This document shows positions 55,455 through 63,239 of a stretch of DNA of 64,000 bases, one piece after another. This DNA is from Hypericibacter sp049323455 (GTDB lineage Bacteria > Pseudomonadota > Alphaproteobacteria > Dongiales > Dongiaceae). The translations under genes and the position numbers were made by a program. A model generated the notes under the pieces. It was not told the origin of the DNA. It was given only the letters and a program-made list of their open reading frames with translations, and did no database searches. The DNA lies in assembly GCA_049323455.1 (NCBI GenBank), contig JBMONF010000011.1, positions 1 to 64,000 of the forward strand. Reading direction: 5' to 3'. Every line of letters starts with the position of its first letter. Within the stretch, counting starts at the first letter, position 1.

Positions 55455-56785
55455 CCGGGCCGGCATCTGGCGCCGCCCGCGTTCCGAGCATGGCGTCGCG
55501 GCTGGCTTGGCGGCTCGGGGTGTTGTTCGTCGTGGCGTTCCTGATCGCAGGGCTCGTGCCTTACATCAACAGCCGCGACGACCGCACCGAGATCGCCGCC
55601 GAAACGCTCCAGGCCGACATGCACCTATTGGCGAAGGCCATCGCCCAGGAGCCCGACGGCCGCATCGCCGTCGGGCTGCCGCCCTCGCCGCACTTCGCCT
55701 ATCGGATCCGCAATGCGGCCGGCATCGTGCTCGCGGTCTCGCCCGACTGGCAGATGGCCAGCGCGCGGGCGGCCACGCCCGGGCCGCACGGCGAGATGAA
55801 GGTCGGCACGCTGACCGGCGTGATCGCCGCGCCGCAAGGGCCGCTTCTGCTCGACGTGGCGCTGGTCGAGGTGCAGCCCACGCTGCTGCAGAGCCTCGTC
55901 AACGAATGGGGCGACGAGGTGCTGCCGCTCCTGCTGCCGGTGCTGGCGGCGGCGTTGATCGTCGGCATCTTCACCATCCGCCGCAGCCTGGCGCCGCTGA
56001 GCCGGCTGGCCTACGAAGCGCAGGCCATCACGCCGCGCGACACCGGCGTGCGGCTCTCGACCGGAGGCTTGCCGTCGGAGCTGATGCCGCTGGTGACGGC
56101 GGTCAACGCTGCCCTGGACCGTCTGGCGGAAGGATTCCGGCATCAACGCGAATTCACCGCCGACGCCGCGCACGAGCTGCGCACGCCGCTCGCCGTCCTC
56201 TCCGCGCATGTCGAAACCTTGCCCGACAAGGCGGCGGCGGCCTCGCTCAAGGAGGACCTCGCCGGCATGCGCCGGCTGGTGGAGCAGATGCTGGCCGTGG
56301 CCGAGCTCGAGGCGAAGCCGCTGCACATCGAGGACGAGCTCGATCTGGCCGCGCTGGCGGTCGAGCTGGCGGCGGCGCTGGCACCGCTGGCGCTGGCCCA
56401 GCACCGCAGCCTCGCCGTCATCGGCGCCGAGCGGCCGGTCCGCGTCCACGGCGATGCGGCCGCGCTGCGCCGGGGTTTGCGCAACCTGGTCGAGAACGCG
56501 ATTGCCCATACGCCGGAGGGCACCACGGTCGATATCGAGGTGCTGGCGCCTGCCGGCGGACGGGGGCCGGCCGTTCGCGTGCGCGATCGCGGGCCCGGCT
56601 TCGGGCCGTCGGAGCGCGCGCGGGTGACACAGCGCTTCTTCCGCGGCCGCCGTGCCAAAGGCGCCGGCGCCGGTCTCGGCCTCGCCATCGTCGATCGGAT
56701 TCTCAAGGCCCATGGCGGCAGGCTCGAGATCGCCGACGCCGCCGACGGCGGCGCGGTGGTTTCGCTGCGCCTGCCGCCGCTCTGA
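55451..56785 (+). CDS. Sensor histidine kinase
   Basis: A 444-residue membrane kinase partnered with the preceding regulator. Membrane segments ~18-38 and ~157-177 enclose a periplasmic sensor of ~115 residues. HAMP-like linker, then the H-box FTADAAHELRTPLAVLSAHV (His241), N-box LRNLVENAIAHTPEGTT, G1 VRDRGPGFGPSE and G2 GAGAGLGLAIVDRI. QseC-type layout; the stimulus is unknown. Confidence 0.93.
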   Translation: MTGPASGAARVPSMASRLAWRLGVLFVVAFLIAGLVPYINSRDDRTEIAAETLQADMHLLAKAIAQEPDGRIAVGLPPSPHFAYRIRNAAGIVLAVSPDWQMASARAATPGPHGEMKVGTLTGVIAAPQGPLLLDVALVEVQPTLLQSLVNEWGDEVLPLLLPVLAAALIVGIFTIRRSLAPLSRLAYEAQAITPRDTGVRLSTGGLPSELMPLVTAVNAALDRLAEGFRHQREFTADAAHELRTPLAVLSAHVETLPDKAAAASLKEDLAGMRRLVEQMLAVAELEAKPLHIEDELDLAALAVELAAALAPLALAQHRSLAVIGAERPVRVHGDAAALRRGLRNLVENAIAHTPEGTTVDIEVLAPAGGRGPAVRVRDRGPGFGPSERARVTQRFFRGRRAKGAGAGLGLAIVDRILKAHGGRLEIADAADGGAVVSLRLPPL

Positions 56786-56963
56786 GCTCTGCCGCCTTGT
56801 CGCTGCCGGACCACAAGCGGTTCGCCGTCGCCATCGATGAGGGGGCCCGGCCATGCGCCGGCTTTTGCCCAAGAACCGCGCTTTGCCTTATGCTCCCGCC
56901 GGCTGTGGCGAGGCGGATTGGCACGACCGAAATCCAAGGCCGCTGGGCGGAGAGAGGAGAATC

Positions 56964-57455
56964 ATGTCGCAAGGCCCAACCTCACCCGCTGGCGCGGACG
57001 GGTTCCTCTATGCCGGCTTCTGGCGCCGGTTCGGCGCCGCGATCGTCGATTTGGCGCTCATGTTCGTTTTCATGGCCATTGTCGGACAGGTGATTCCGGT
57101 CTGGCAGGAGGCCAATCTGGGCTTTCTGCCCGACAGCGAGCGCGGGATGGCGGTGGGGTTCGACCTCGAGTTGAACAGCCTGGGCACCCTGATCTTCCTA
57201 CTCGTCTATTGGGTCTATAGCACCTTGCTCGAGAGCAGCCGCCGCCAGGCCACGATCGGCAAAATGGCGCTGGCGATCAAGGTCACCGATCTCGATGGCG
57301 AACGCGTCGGCATCGCCCAGGCGGCGGGGCGCAATCTCGCCAAGCTGCTGTCGGTCGCAACCCTCGCCATCGGCTTCATGATGGCCGGCTGGACCGCCCG
57401 CAAGCAGGCTCTTCACGACCTGGTGGCGAGGACCCTGGTGGTCTCCAGGTCCTGA
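56964..57455 (+). CDS. RDD-family membrane protein
   Basis: A 163-residue inner-membrane protein. AGFWRRFGAAIVDLALMFVF holds the Arg and Asp-Asp-type motif (R..A...D), followed by two further hydrophobic segments and the RDD core TIGKMALAIKVTDLDGERVG. Function of the family is largely unknown. GAGGAG is a clear ribosome site. It lies 178 bp after the sensor kinase and may be a target or partner of it. Confidence 0.85.
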   Translation: MSQGPTSPAGADGFLYAGFWRRFGAAIVDLALMFVFMAIVGQVIPVWQEANLGFLPDSERGMAVGFDLELNSLGTLIFLLVYWVYSTLLESSRRQATIGKMALAIKVTDLDGERVGIAQAAGRNLAKLLSVATLAIGFMMAGWTARKQALHDLVARTLVVSRS

Positions 57456-57626
57456 GGGGCCGGCCGGTTCCCGCGGCCGGGGCCGGGCTGCGGCGCCTTG
57501 CGCGGACACCGCCCCCCGTGACTCCGGCGGGAACTCCGGTTATATCCTGCGCTCCCGCCGCGGGCGGCTTCGGGCCCGACAGCTCCGAATTCCCCGCGCG
57601 TACCAGTGGTCATTCAGGTGGCTCGC

Positions 57627-58232
57627 ATGCAGAAATTCACCACGTTGCGCGGCGTCGCGGCACCTCTGCCGATGATCAATGTCGATACCGACATGATCAT
57701 CCCCAAGCAGTTCCTGAAGACGATCAAGCGCACGGGCCTCGGCAAGCATCTCTTCGAGGAGATGCGCTACGAGCCGGACGGCCGCGAGAAGCCCGATTTC
57801 GTGCTCAACCAGCCGGCCTACCGCAAGGCCTCGATCCTGGTTGCGGGCGAGAATTTCGGCTGCGGCTCGAGCCGCGAGCACGCGCCCTGGGCGCTGCTCG
57901 ATTTCGGCATCCGCTGCGTGATCGCGCCCAGCTTCGCCGACATCTTCTACAACAACTGCTTCAAGAACGGGATCCTGCCGATCAAGCTGCCGCAGAGCGA
58001 GGTCGACAAACTGATGGACGACGCCCGGCGCGGCGCCAATGCCATCGTCGCGATCGATCTCGAGAAGCAGGAGATCACCGGCCCGGACGGCGGCAAGATC
58101 CACTTCGACATCGATCCGTTCCGCAAGCATTGCCTCCTGAACGGCCTCGACGATATCGGGCTCACGCTGGAGAAGGCCGCCGCCATCGACGCCTACGAGG
58201 CCAAGGCCCGGCAAGAGCGGCCGTGGCTTTGA
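57627..58232 (+). CDS. leuD: 3-isopropylmalate dehydratase small subunit
   Basis: A 201-residue swivel-domain partner of LeuC. It starts MQKFTTLRGVAAPLPMINVD, with DMIIPKQFLKTIKRTGLG, the signature GENFGCGSSREHAPWALLDFG, and IFYNNCFKNGILPI. AGGTGG lies 6 nt before the ATG at 57627; a GTG 21 nt upstream is in frame but less likely. Separated from leuC by 3.1 kb. Confidence 0.96.
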   Translation: MQKFTTLRGVAAPLPMINVDTDMIIPKQFLKTIKRTGLGKHLFEEMRYEPDGREKPDFVLNQPAYRKASILVAGENFGCGSSREHAPWALLDFGIRCVIAPSFADIFYNNCFKNGILPIKLPQSEVDKLMDDARRGANAIVAIDLEKQEITGPDGGKIHFDIDPFRKHCLLNGLDDIGLTLEKAAAIDAYEAKARQERPWL

Positions 58233-58254
58233 GAGGAGCCGCGACGACCTGAAA

Positions 58255-58440
58255 CCCTCCTCGTCGCCCCCGCGAAAGCGAGAGGGTATGCACATTCCCC
58301 GTCGTCCCCGCGAAAGCGGGGACCCATATCGACACTGAGCTTGATGTTGCCATGGGTCCCGGATCGCAAAGCTCGCAAATCCAAAGCCCTTACGGGCTTT
58401 GGGCTCGCCTAGCGTCCGGGACGACGACGAGTTGCGATTG
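58255..58440. repeat. Composite palindromic repeat (families B and C nested)
   Basis: Family B hairpins (CGTCGTCCCCGCGAAAGCGG, GGACCCAT) are followed by CCATGGGTCCCGGA, a ~50-nt insert containing GCAAAGCTCGCAAATCC and AAAGCCCTTACGGGCTTTGG, then TCCGGGACGACG. The insert is related to the one at 2.93 kb. Confidence 0.65.
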
Positions 58441-58467
58441 AACCGTCACTGCTAAGGACATCCCCCC

Positions 58468-59580
58468 GTGCCTGCCAACAAGAAGCTCCTGATCCTCGCC
58501 GGCGACGGCATCGGCCCCGAAGTGATGCGCCAGGTCGAGCGCGTGCTCGACTGGTTCGCCAAGCGCCGCGCGGTCGGCTTCGACGTGTCGCACGGCCTGG
58601 TCGGCGGCTGCGCTTACGACAAGCACGGCACGCCCCTGACCGACGAGACCATGGCCGACGCCATGGCGGCCGACGCGGTGCTGCTGGGGGCGGTCGGCGG
58701 GCCCAAATGGGACAGCCTGCCGTTCGAGAAGAAGCCCGAGCGCGGGCTCCTGCGCCTGCGCAAGGACATGGAGCTCTTCGCCAACCTGCGCCCCGCGATC
58801 GTGTTCGGGCCCCTGGCCGACGCCTCGAGCCTCAAGCGCGAGCTGGTCGACGGGCTCGACATCATGATCGTGCGCGAGCTCACGGGCGGCGTCTATTTCG
58901 GTGAGCCCCGCGGCATCGAGACCCTGCCGGACGGCACGAGGCGCGGCGTCAACACGCAGGTCTATACGACGCCCGAGATCATCCGCGTCGCGCGCGTCGC
59001 CTTCGAGCTGGCGCGCCTGCGCGGCCGGAAGGTCTGCTCGGTCGAAAAGGCCAACGTCATGGAGAGCGGGCTCCTCTGGCGCGAGGAGGTGCAGAAGCTC
59101 CACGACGCCGAGTACCAGGACGTGGCCTTGAGCCACATGTATGCCGACAACTGCGCCATGCAGCTCGTGCGCCAGCCCAAGCAATTCGACGTGATCGTCA
59201 CCGACAACCTGTTCGGCGACCTGCTGTCGGATTGCGCCGCCATGCTGACGGGCTCGCTCGGCATGCTGCCCTCGGCTTCGCTGGGCGCGGCCGACGCCTC
59301 GGGGCGCCGCCGCGCGCTCTACGAGCCGGTCCATGGCAGCGCGCCCGACATCGCCGGCAAGGACCTGGCGAACCCGCTCGCCACCATCCTCTCGCTCGCC
59401 ATGATGCTGCGCTACTCCTTCAACCTGGGCGAGGACGCGGCCCTCGTTGAGAAGGCGGTCTCGGCGGCACTCGCGGCCGGTATCCGCACCGGCGACATCA
59501 TGACGCCGGGCGCCACCAAGGTCTCGACCACCGGCATGGGCGACGCGGTGCTGAAGGCGCTCGACCAGCTCGCGGGCTGA
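58468..59580 (+). CDS. leuB: 3-isopropylmalate dehydrogenase
   Basis: A 370-residue NAD-dependent oxidative decarboxylase of leucine synthesis. GTG start, with AAGGA nine bases upstream, then KKLLILAGDGIGPEVMRQVE. Active-site Arg/Tyr blocks LLRLRKDMELFANLRP and VRELTGGVYFGEPRG, metal-site DNLFGDLLSDCAAMLTGSLG, and the NAD-binding EPVHGSAPDIAGKDLANP. Length is normal. Confidence 0.97.
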   Translation: MPANKKLLILAGDGIGPEVMRQVERVLDWFAKRRAVGFDVSHGLVGGCAYDKHGTPLTDETMADAMAADAVLLGAVGGPKWDSLPFEKKPERGLLRLRKDMELFANLRPAIVFGPLADASSLKRELVDGLDIMIVRELTGGVYFGEPRGIETLPDGTRRGVNTQVYTTPEIIRVARVAFELARLRGRKVCSVEKANVMESGLLWREEVQKLHDAEYQDVALSHMYADNCAMQLVRQPKQFDVIVTDNLFGDLLSDCAAMLTGSLGMLPSASLGAADASGRRRALYEPVHGSAPDIAGKDLANPLATILSLAMMLRYSFNLGEDAALVEKAVSAALAAGIRTGDIMTPGATKVSTTGMGDAVLKALDQLAG

Positions 59581-59624
59581 GGGCATGCCGCCGCTTCGGT
59601 TGGGGTAATTTCTGTGTGGCTCGA

Positions 59625-59758
59625 TTGAGGCCCTCACCCCGCTCCGGGTAAGGCGCGGCCTTAGGCCTCGCCAACCCTCTCCCCGCTTTGCGGGGCGAGG
59701 GGAAGAAAACTCAACCCTCTCCCCCACTTGGTGGGGGAGAGGGAAGGGTGAGGGGGTA
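59625..59758. repeat. Intergenic family A repeat
   Basis: CCCTCACCCCGCTCCGGGTA, a CTCTCCCCGCTTTGCGGGGC-GAG hairpin and a CTCTCCCCCACTTGGTGGGG-GAGAG hairpin ending in AAGGGTGAGGG. Lies between leuB and the convergent cytochrome b561 gene. Confidence 0.75.
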
Positions 59759-59784
59759 ACGATGTTCTCGACAAGAAGCGGCGG

Positions 59785-60324
59785 TCAGTGCCGCTTCTTG
59801 CCGGTGATCATCGCGCGCACGAGGTTTTCCTTGTGCAGCAGGCTCGAGGCGAGCACGCCGGCGACATGAAGAGCGGCCATGGCGATGAGGGCGTCGGCGG
59901 AGAGCGAGTGCAGGACCTCGACCCACCGGACGGCGAAGAAGCGGTCGGTCTCCGACATCCAGCCGCTGACGCCCACGACCAGCACGAGCAGCAGCAGGGC
60001 CACGATCATCGCGCCGCCGGCCGGGTTGTGGCCCAGATGGCGGCCGGCGCGACGCCGCAAGACGTCGCCGAGATAGGCGAGCACGGCGCGCGGCCCCCGC
60101 ACGAAACTGGAAAAGCGCGCGTAGGTCGGGCCGACCAAGCCCCAGACGAGGCGGACGGCCACGAGCGCCAGCGCCACATAGCCGGCGCTTTCGTGGACCG
60201 TCCGCTCTCCGTCCGAGACGAAGGCGAGCAGGACCGCCGCGACGAGGACCCAGTGGAAAAGGCGGACCAGCGGGTCCCAGACTTTCACCCATCCGGCTTC
60301 GGGCGCGCCGGACGCGGCGGTCAT
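59785..60324 (-). CDS. Cytochrome b561-family di-heme membrane protein
   Basis: A 179-residue protein with four membrane segments and candidate heme-ligand His in LVRLFHWVLVAAV, TVHESAGYVALAL, VLHSLSADALIAM and ALHVAGVLASSLL. The pattern fits the bacterial cytochrome b561/NiFe-hydrogenase b-subunit family, which passes electrons across the inner membrane. It starts 7 nt after a PepSY-domain gene, a frequent pairing. Confidence 0.9.
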   Translation of the reverse strand: MTAASGAPEAGWVKVWDPLVRLFHWVLVAAVLLAFVSDGERTVHESAGYVALALVAVRLVWGLVGPTYARFSSFVRGPRAVLAYLGDVLRRRAGRHLGHNPAGGAMIVALLLLVLVVGVSGWMSETDRFFAVRWVEVLHSLSADALIAMAALHVAGVLASSLLHKENLVRAMITGKKRH

Positions 60325-60331
60325 GGCCGAA

Positions 60332-60598
60332 CTACTCCGACTTGTCGATGGCGCCGGTATAGCCGTTGACCTCGACCTCGAAGCGCTTGCCGTCCTTGTC
60401 GTAGCCCTTGGCCTCGTAGCAACCCTCGTGGCTCGTGAGCTCCTTGATCGTCACGTAGCCTTCCGCCTTCAGCTTGGCTTCGATCGCCGCCTTCGTGAGC
60501 GGCGTGCCCGAGCCCGAGCAGGATTCTTCGGCGAAGGCCTTGGGCGAGGTCAGGGCGATGAGGCCGGCGGCGGCAGCCAGCAGGATGATCTTGCGCAT
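60332..60598 (-). CDS. Secreted PepSY-domain protein
   Basis: An 88-residue periplasmic protein. Signal peptide 1-~23 (KIILLAAAAGLIALT...AFAEE). A single PepSY-like domain follows: LTKAAIEAKLKAEGYVTIKE, GCYEAKGYDKDGKRFEVEVN, ending GAIDKSE. Two Cys could form a disulfide. The ATG at 60598 directly precedes the signal peptide; the longer open frame upstream lacks one. Operon with the b561 gene. Confidence 0.85.
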   Translation of the reverse strand: MRKIILLAAAAGLIALTSPKAFAEESCSGSGTPLTKAAIEAKLKAEGYVTIKELTSHEGCYEAKGYDKDGKRFEVEVNGYTGAIDKSE

Positions 60599-60854
60599 GA
60601 AATCTACACTCCGTCGGGATGGTCGTTGCAGGGAAAGGCAGGACGGCTCGTTCGTCCAAGCGGGCGGCGAGCGCGTCCGTCGACAAAGGATGGGCCGCCA
60701 GCCTGACACCAACCTTTCAAGGCGGCCTTCGATCCCCCTCCTGTGCCGGCTCCGGTGGGCTTTCCGAGGCGTTCGGCCGGTCCGCTTGACCCCGCCCGCC
60801 CGGCGCGCCTAGCCTGACGGCCGCCTCTTCCGCCGCCTGAGGAAAGCTTTGAGG

Positions 60855-61127
60855 ATGCGCGCGCTGGCCCTGGCTCTGCTGGCTGCCTTGGGGATGACGC
60901 TCTCGGCCTTGGCCGACAGCGGTTCGATCGGCGGGGCTCCGACGGGGGGCGGGACCACCCTGCCGGCCGCCGCGAGCACCGGCGAGACGGCGTCGCCGCC
61001 CTGCGGCTGCGGCGGCCCCAAGAGCTATTATTTCAAGAAATACGGGACCATAAAGGCGCCGGCCTTCCAGTCGGGCACACAAAATTCCGCCCCCGTTAAC
61101 CCGCCGATAGCCGGCACGAGCGGATAA
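60855..61127 (+). CDS. Small secreted protein, function unknown
   Basis: A 90-residue protein. The signal peptide (RALALALLAALGMTLSALAD) is followed by a Gly/Thr/Ala/Ser-rich stretch, a CGCGG motif, then SYYFKKYGTIKAPAFQ and a Pro/Ser-rich end. No family recognised. Divergent from the PepSY gene across 256 bp. A TTG two codons upstream is in frame; ATG is preferred. Confidence 0.5.
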   Translation: MRALALALLAALGMTLSALADSGSIGGAPTGGGTTLPAAASTGETASPPCGCGGPKSYYFKKYGTIKAPAFQSGTQNSAPVNPPIAGTSG

Positions 61128-61220
61128 CCGTCTCGGGATAACGACCTCGACAGGCTTGCCGCCGATCGGTTAATTTGCGGATCAGCAGGCCCAACCCCTC
61201 GGACTTGGAGGAGGCCATCC

Positions 61221-61406
61221 ATGTCTCGTCTGGTCATGACAATTCTGGCCGTTCTGTTCGCGTTCGGCATCGCCGGCGTGGCCAAGGCGGATTGCGGTGC
61301 GTCGCACGCCACGACGGCGGCGCAGACGCCTGCGCCGGCAACGGTCGCCGAGACCACCACCAAGACGACCACCACCGTGAAGCCGGAGGGCGGCACGGGC
61401 GGCTGA
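61221..61406 (+). CDS. Small secreted Thr-rich peptide
   Basis: 61 residues. Signal peptide ~1-23 (LVMTILAVLFAFGIAGVAKA), then DCGASHATTAAQTPAPAT and a Thr-rich TTTKTTTTVK tail ending Gly-rich. GGAGGAGG seven bases before the ATG is a strong ribosome site, and a strong terminator follows at 61437, both supporting a real gene. Function unknown. Confidence 0.6.
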   Translation: MSRLVMTILAVLFAFGIAGVAKADCGASHATTAAQTPAPATVAETTTKTTTTVKPEGGTGG

Positions 61407-61436
61407 GCGCATTCACTCCCTAGGGAGCCAAGCGCG

Positions 61437-61464
61437 AAGGGCCGCCCCCGCCGGGGCGGCCCTT
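61437..61464 (+). terminator. Terminator after the small secreted protein genes
   Basis: AAGGGCCGCCCC (61437-61448) and GGGGCGGCCCTT (61453-61464) form a perfect 12-bp stem with a CGCC loop, followed by CGAATTT. It probably serves both the plus-strand peptide gene and, in reverse, the convergent DUF962 gene. Confidence 0.75.
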
Positions 61465-61489
61465 CGAATTTCCGGGCCACGCAAATTCT

Positions 61490-61810
61490 CTAGCCGGCCC
61501 CCGGGCCGAGGCGCGCCAACTCCCGCGAAAGACGGCCGGCAACCCAGAGCGCCAGCATGCGAAGGTCGCTCAAGAGGGAATAGAGCGGATGACGGAAGGT
61601 TTCGGGGCGATTGCCCTCGACGAAGAAATGCCCGGCCCAGGCAAAGCCATATCCCAGGATCGGCGCTGCCGGCAGCGGGCGCCAATCGGCGCCGATGGCG
61701 GCCCAGGCCAGGCAGGCCAGCGCCAGGCTCGTGCCGAGATAGTGGAGGCCCCGCGTCGCCGGCCGTCCATGGGCCTCGAGATAGCGCGGCCAGAATTCGG
61801 CGTAAGTCAT
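61490..61810 (-). CDS. DUF962/Mpo1-like membrane protein
   Basis: A 106-residue protein with two to three hydrophobic segments. FWPRYLEAHGRPATRGLHYLG and FAWAGHFFVEGNRPETFRHP, then YSLLSDLRMLALW, are the DUF962 signature. The conserved His residues bind iron in the yeast homologue Mpo1, a 2-hydroxy fatty acid dioxygenase. The bacterial role is unproven. Confidence 0.88.
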   Translation of the reverse strand: MTYAEFWPRYLEAHGRPATRGLHYLGTSLALACLAWAAIGADWRPLPAAPILGYGFAWAGHFFVEGNRPETFRHPLYSLLSDLRMLALWVAGRLSRELARLGPGAG

Positions 61811-61991
61811 CGGCGACCGGTTCGTCTTTGGCGATCGGGGCGTCGTTCGGACCAGGGGCGGGTGCGACCTCTCGCCCGCGATTGCAGCCGTCCGGCGCCC
61901 TTGCGCCCGGCCCGGCTTGGCCTTAAGTCACCGCCGGCCGCGCGAGCCGCCGGCATCCGATAAATCCTGGCATTAGGAAAGCGAGACAACG

Positions 61992-63005
61992 ATGGGTTAC
62001 AGAGTAGCGGTGGTGGGTGCTACCGGCAATGTCGGCCGCGAGATGCTGCAGACCTTGGCGGCGCACGAGTTCCCGGCCGACGAGGTGGTGGCGCTGGCCT
62101 CGGAGCGGTCGGTCGGCAAGAAGGTCTCGTACGGCGAGGACGACATCCTCCAGGTCCAGGACCTCGCCACGTTCGATTTCAAGGGCTTCGACATCGCGCT
62201 GTTCTCGCCCGGCGCCAAGGTCTCGGCCGTCCACGCGCCGCGCGCGGCAGCCGCGGGCTGCATCGTGATCGACAACACCTCGCAGTTCCGCATGGACTCC
62301 GACGTGCCGCTGGTGGTGCCTGAGGTCAATCCCGACGCCATCGCCGACTACACCAAGCGCCGCATCATCGCCAACCCGAACTGCTCCACCATCCAGATGG
62401 TGGTGGCGCTGAAGCCGCTGCACGACATCGTGCCGATCAAGCGCGTGGTGGTGGCCACATATCAGTCGGTCTCGGGCGCCGGCAAGGAGGCGATGGACGA
62501 GCTCTACGAGCAGACCCGCGCCATCTACATGGCGGCACCGGTGGAGAAGAAGAAGTTCCCCAAGCAGATCGCCTTCAACCTCATTCCGCAGATCGACATC
62601 TTCATGGAGGACGGCTCGACCAAGGAGGAATGGAAGATGAAGGTCGAGACCAAGAAGATCCTCGATCCCGCCATCGAGGTGGTGGCGACCTGCGTGCGCG
62701 CACCCGTCTTCGTCGGCCATTCCGAGGCGGTCAATGTCGAGTTCGAAGGGCCGATCTCGGTCGAAGAGGCGCGCTCGGCGCTGTCGAACGCGCCGGGCGT
62801 GGTGGTGGTCGACCGCCGCGAACCCGGCGGCTACATCACGCCGGTCGAATGCGTGGGCGACGACGCCACCTTCGTCAGCCGTCTGCGCGCCGACCCGACC
62901 GTGCCGCACGGCCTCTCGCTGTGGGTGGTCTCCGACAACCTGCGCAAAGGGGCGGCTCTCAACGCCGTGCAGATTGCCGAGCACCTGATCGAGAATTATC
63001 TGTAG
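61992..63005 (+). CDS. asd: Aspartate-semialdehyde dehydrogenase
   Basis: A 337-residue NADPH enzyme of the lysine/threonine/methionine pathway, reducing aspartyl phosphate. NADP motif VAVVGATGNVGREML, catalytic Cys131 in ANPNCSTIQMVVAL, YQSVSGAGKEAMDEL, and the C-terminal GLSLWVVSDNLRKGAALNAVQ. ATG start at 61992. leuC-D-B-asd is the conserved alphaproteobacterial series, here with extra genes between. Confidence 0.97.
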   Translation: MGYRVAVVGATGNVGREMLQTLAAHEFPADEVVALASERSVGKKVSYGEDDILQVQDLATFDFKGFDIALFSPGAKVSAVHAPRAAAAGCIVIDNTSQFRMDSDVPLVVPEVNPDAIADYTKRRIIANPNCSTIQMVVALKPLHDIVPIKRVVVATYQSVSGAGKEAMDELYEQTRAIYMAAPVEKKKFPKQIAFNLIPQIDIFMEDGSTKEEWKMKVETKKILDPAIEVVATCVRAPVFVGHSEAVNVEFEGPISVEEARSALSNAPGVVVVDRREPGGYITPVECVGDDATFVSRLRADPTVPHGLSLWVVSDNLRKGAALNAVQIAEHLIENYL

Positions 63006-63059
63006 CGATCGCCTCCGCTCGCCGTCTTCATCGGCGCATTCCGAGCAGTGCGGCTGAAA

Positions 63060-63238
63060 AACTCTGACCCCTCCCCTTGCGGGAGGGGGAAGGGGGAAGG
63101 GGCTGTTCGGCTTCTCGTGAGTCTATGCGTTCGAGGCGGGCGCGAGACGGTTCGTCGCGAAGCACCCCTCCCGGCTCGGATGGCCGAGGCCATCCTCGCC
63201 CGCCCTCCCGCAAGGGGAGGGCGTGTCTTGAATTGACC
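63060..63238. repeat. Intergenic family A repeat with inserted sequence
   Basis: CCCCTCCCCTTGCGGGAGGG at 63068 and its partner CCCTCCCGCAAGGGGAGGG at ~63211 are ~120 nt apart, with a non-palindromic, GC-rich insert between (GGCTTCTCGTGAGTCTATGC...). Fills the convergent gap between asd and the pyridoxal kinase gene. Confidence 0.65.
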
Positions 63239-63239
63239 C

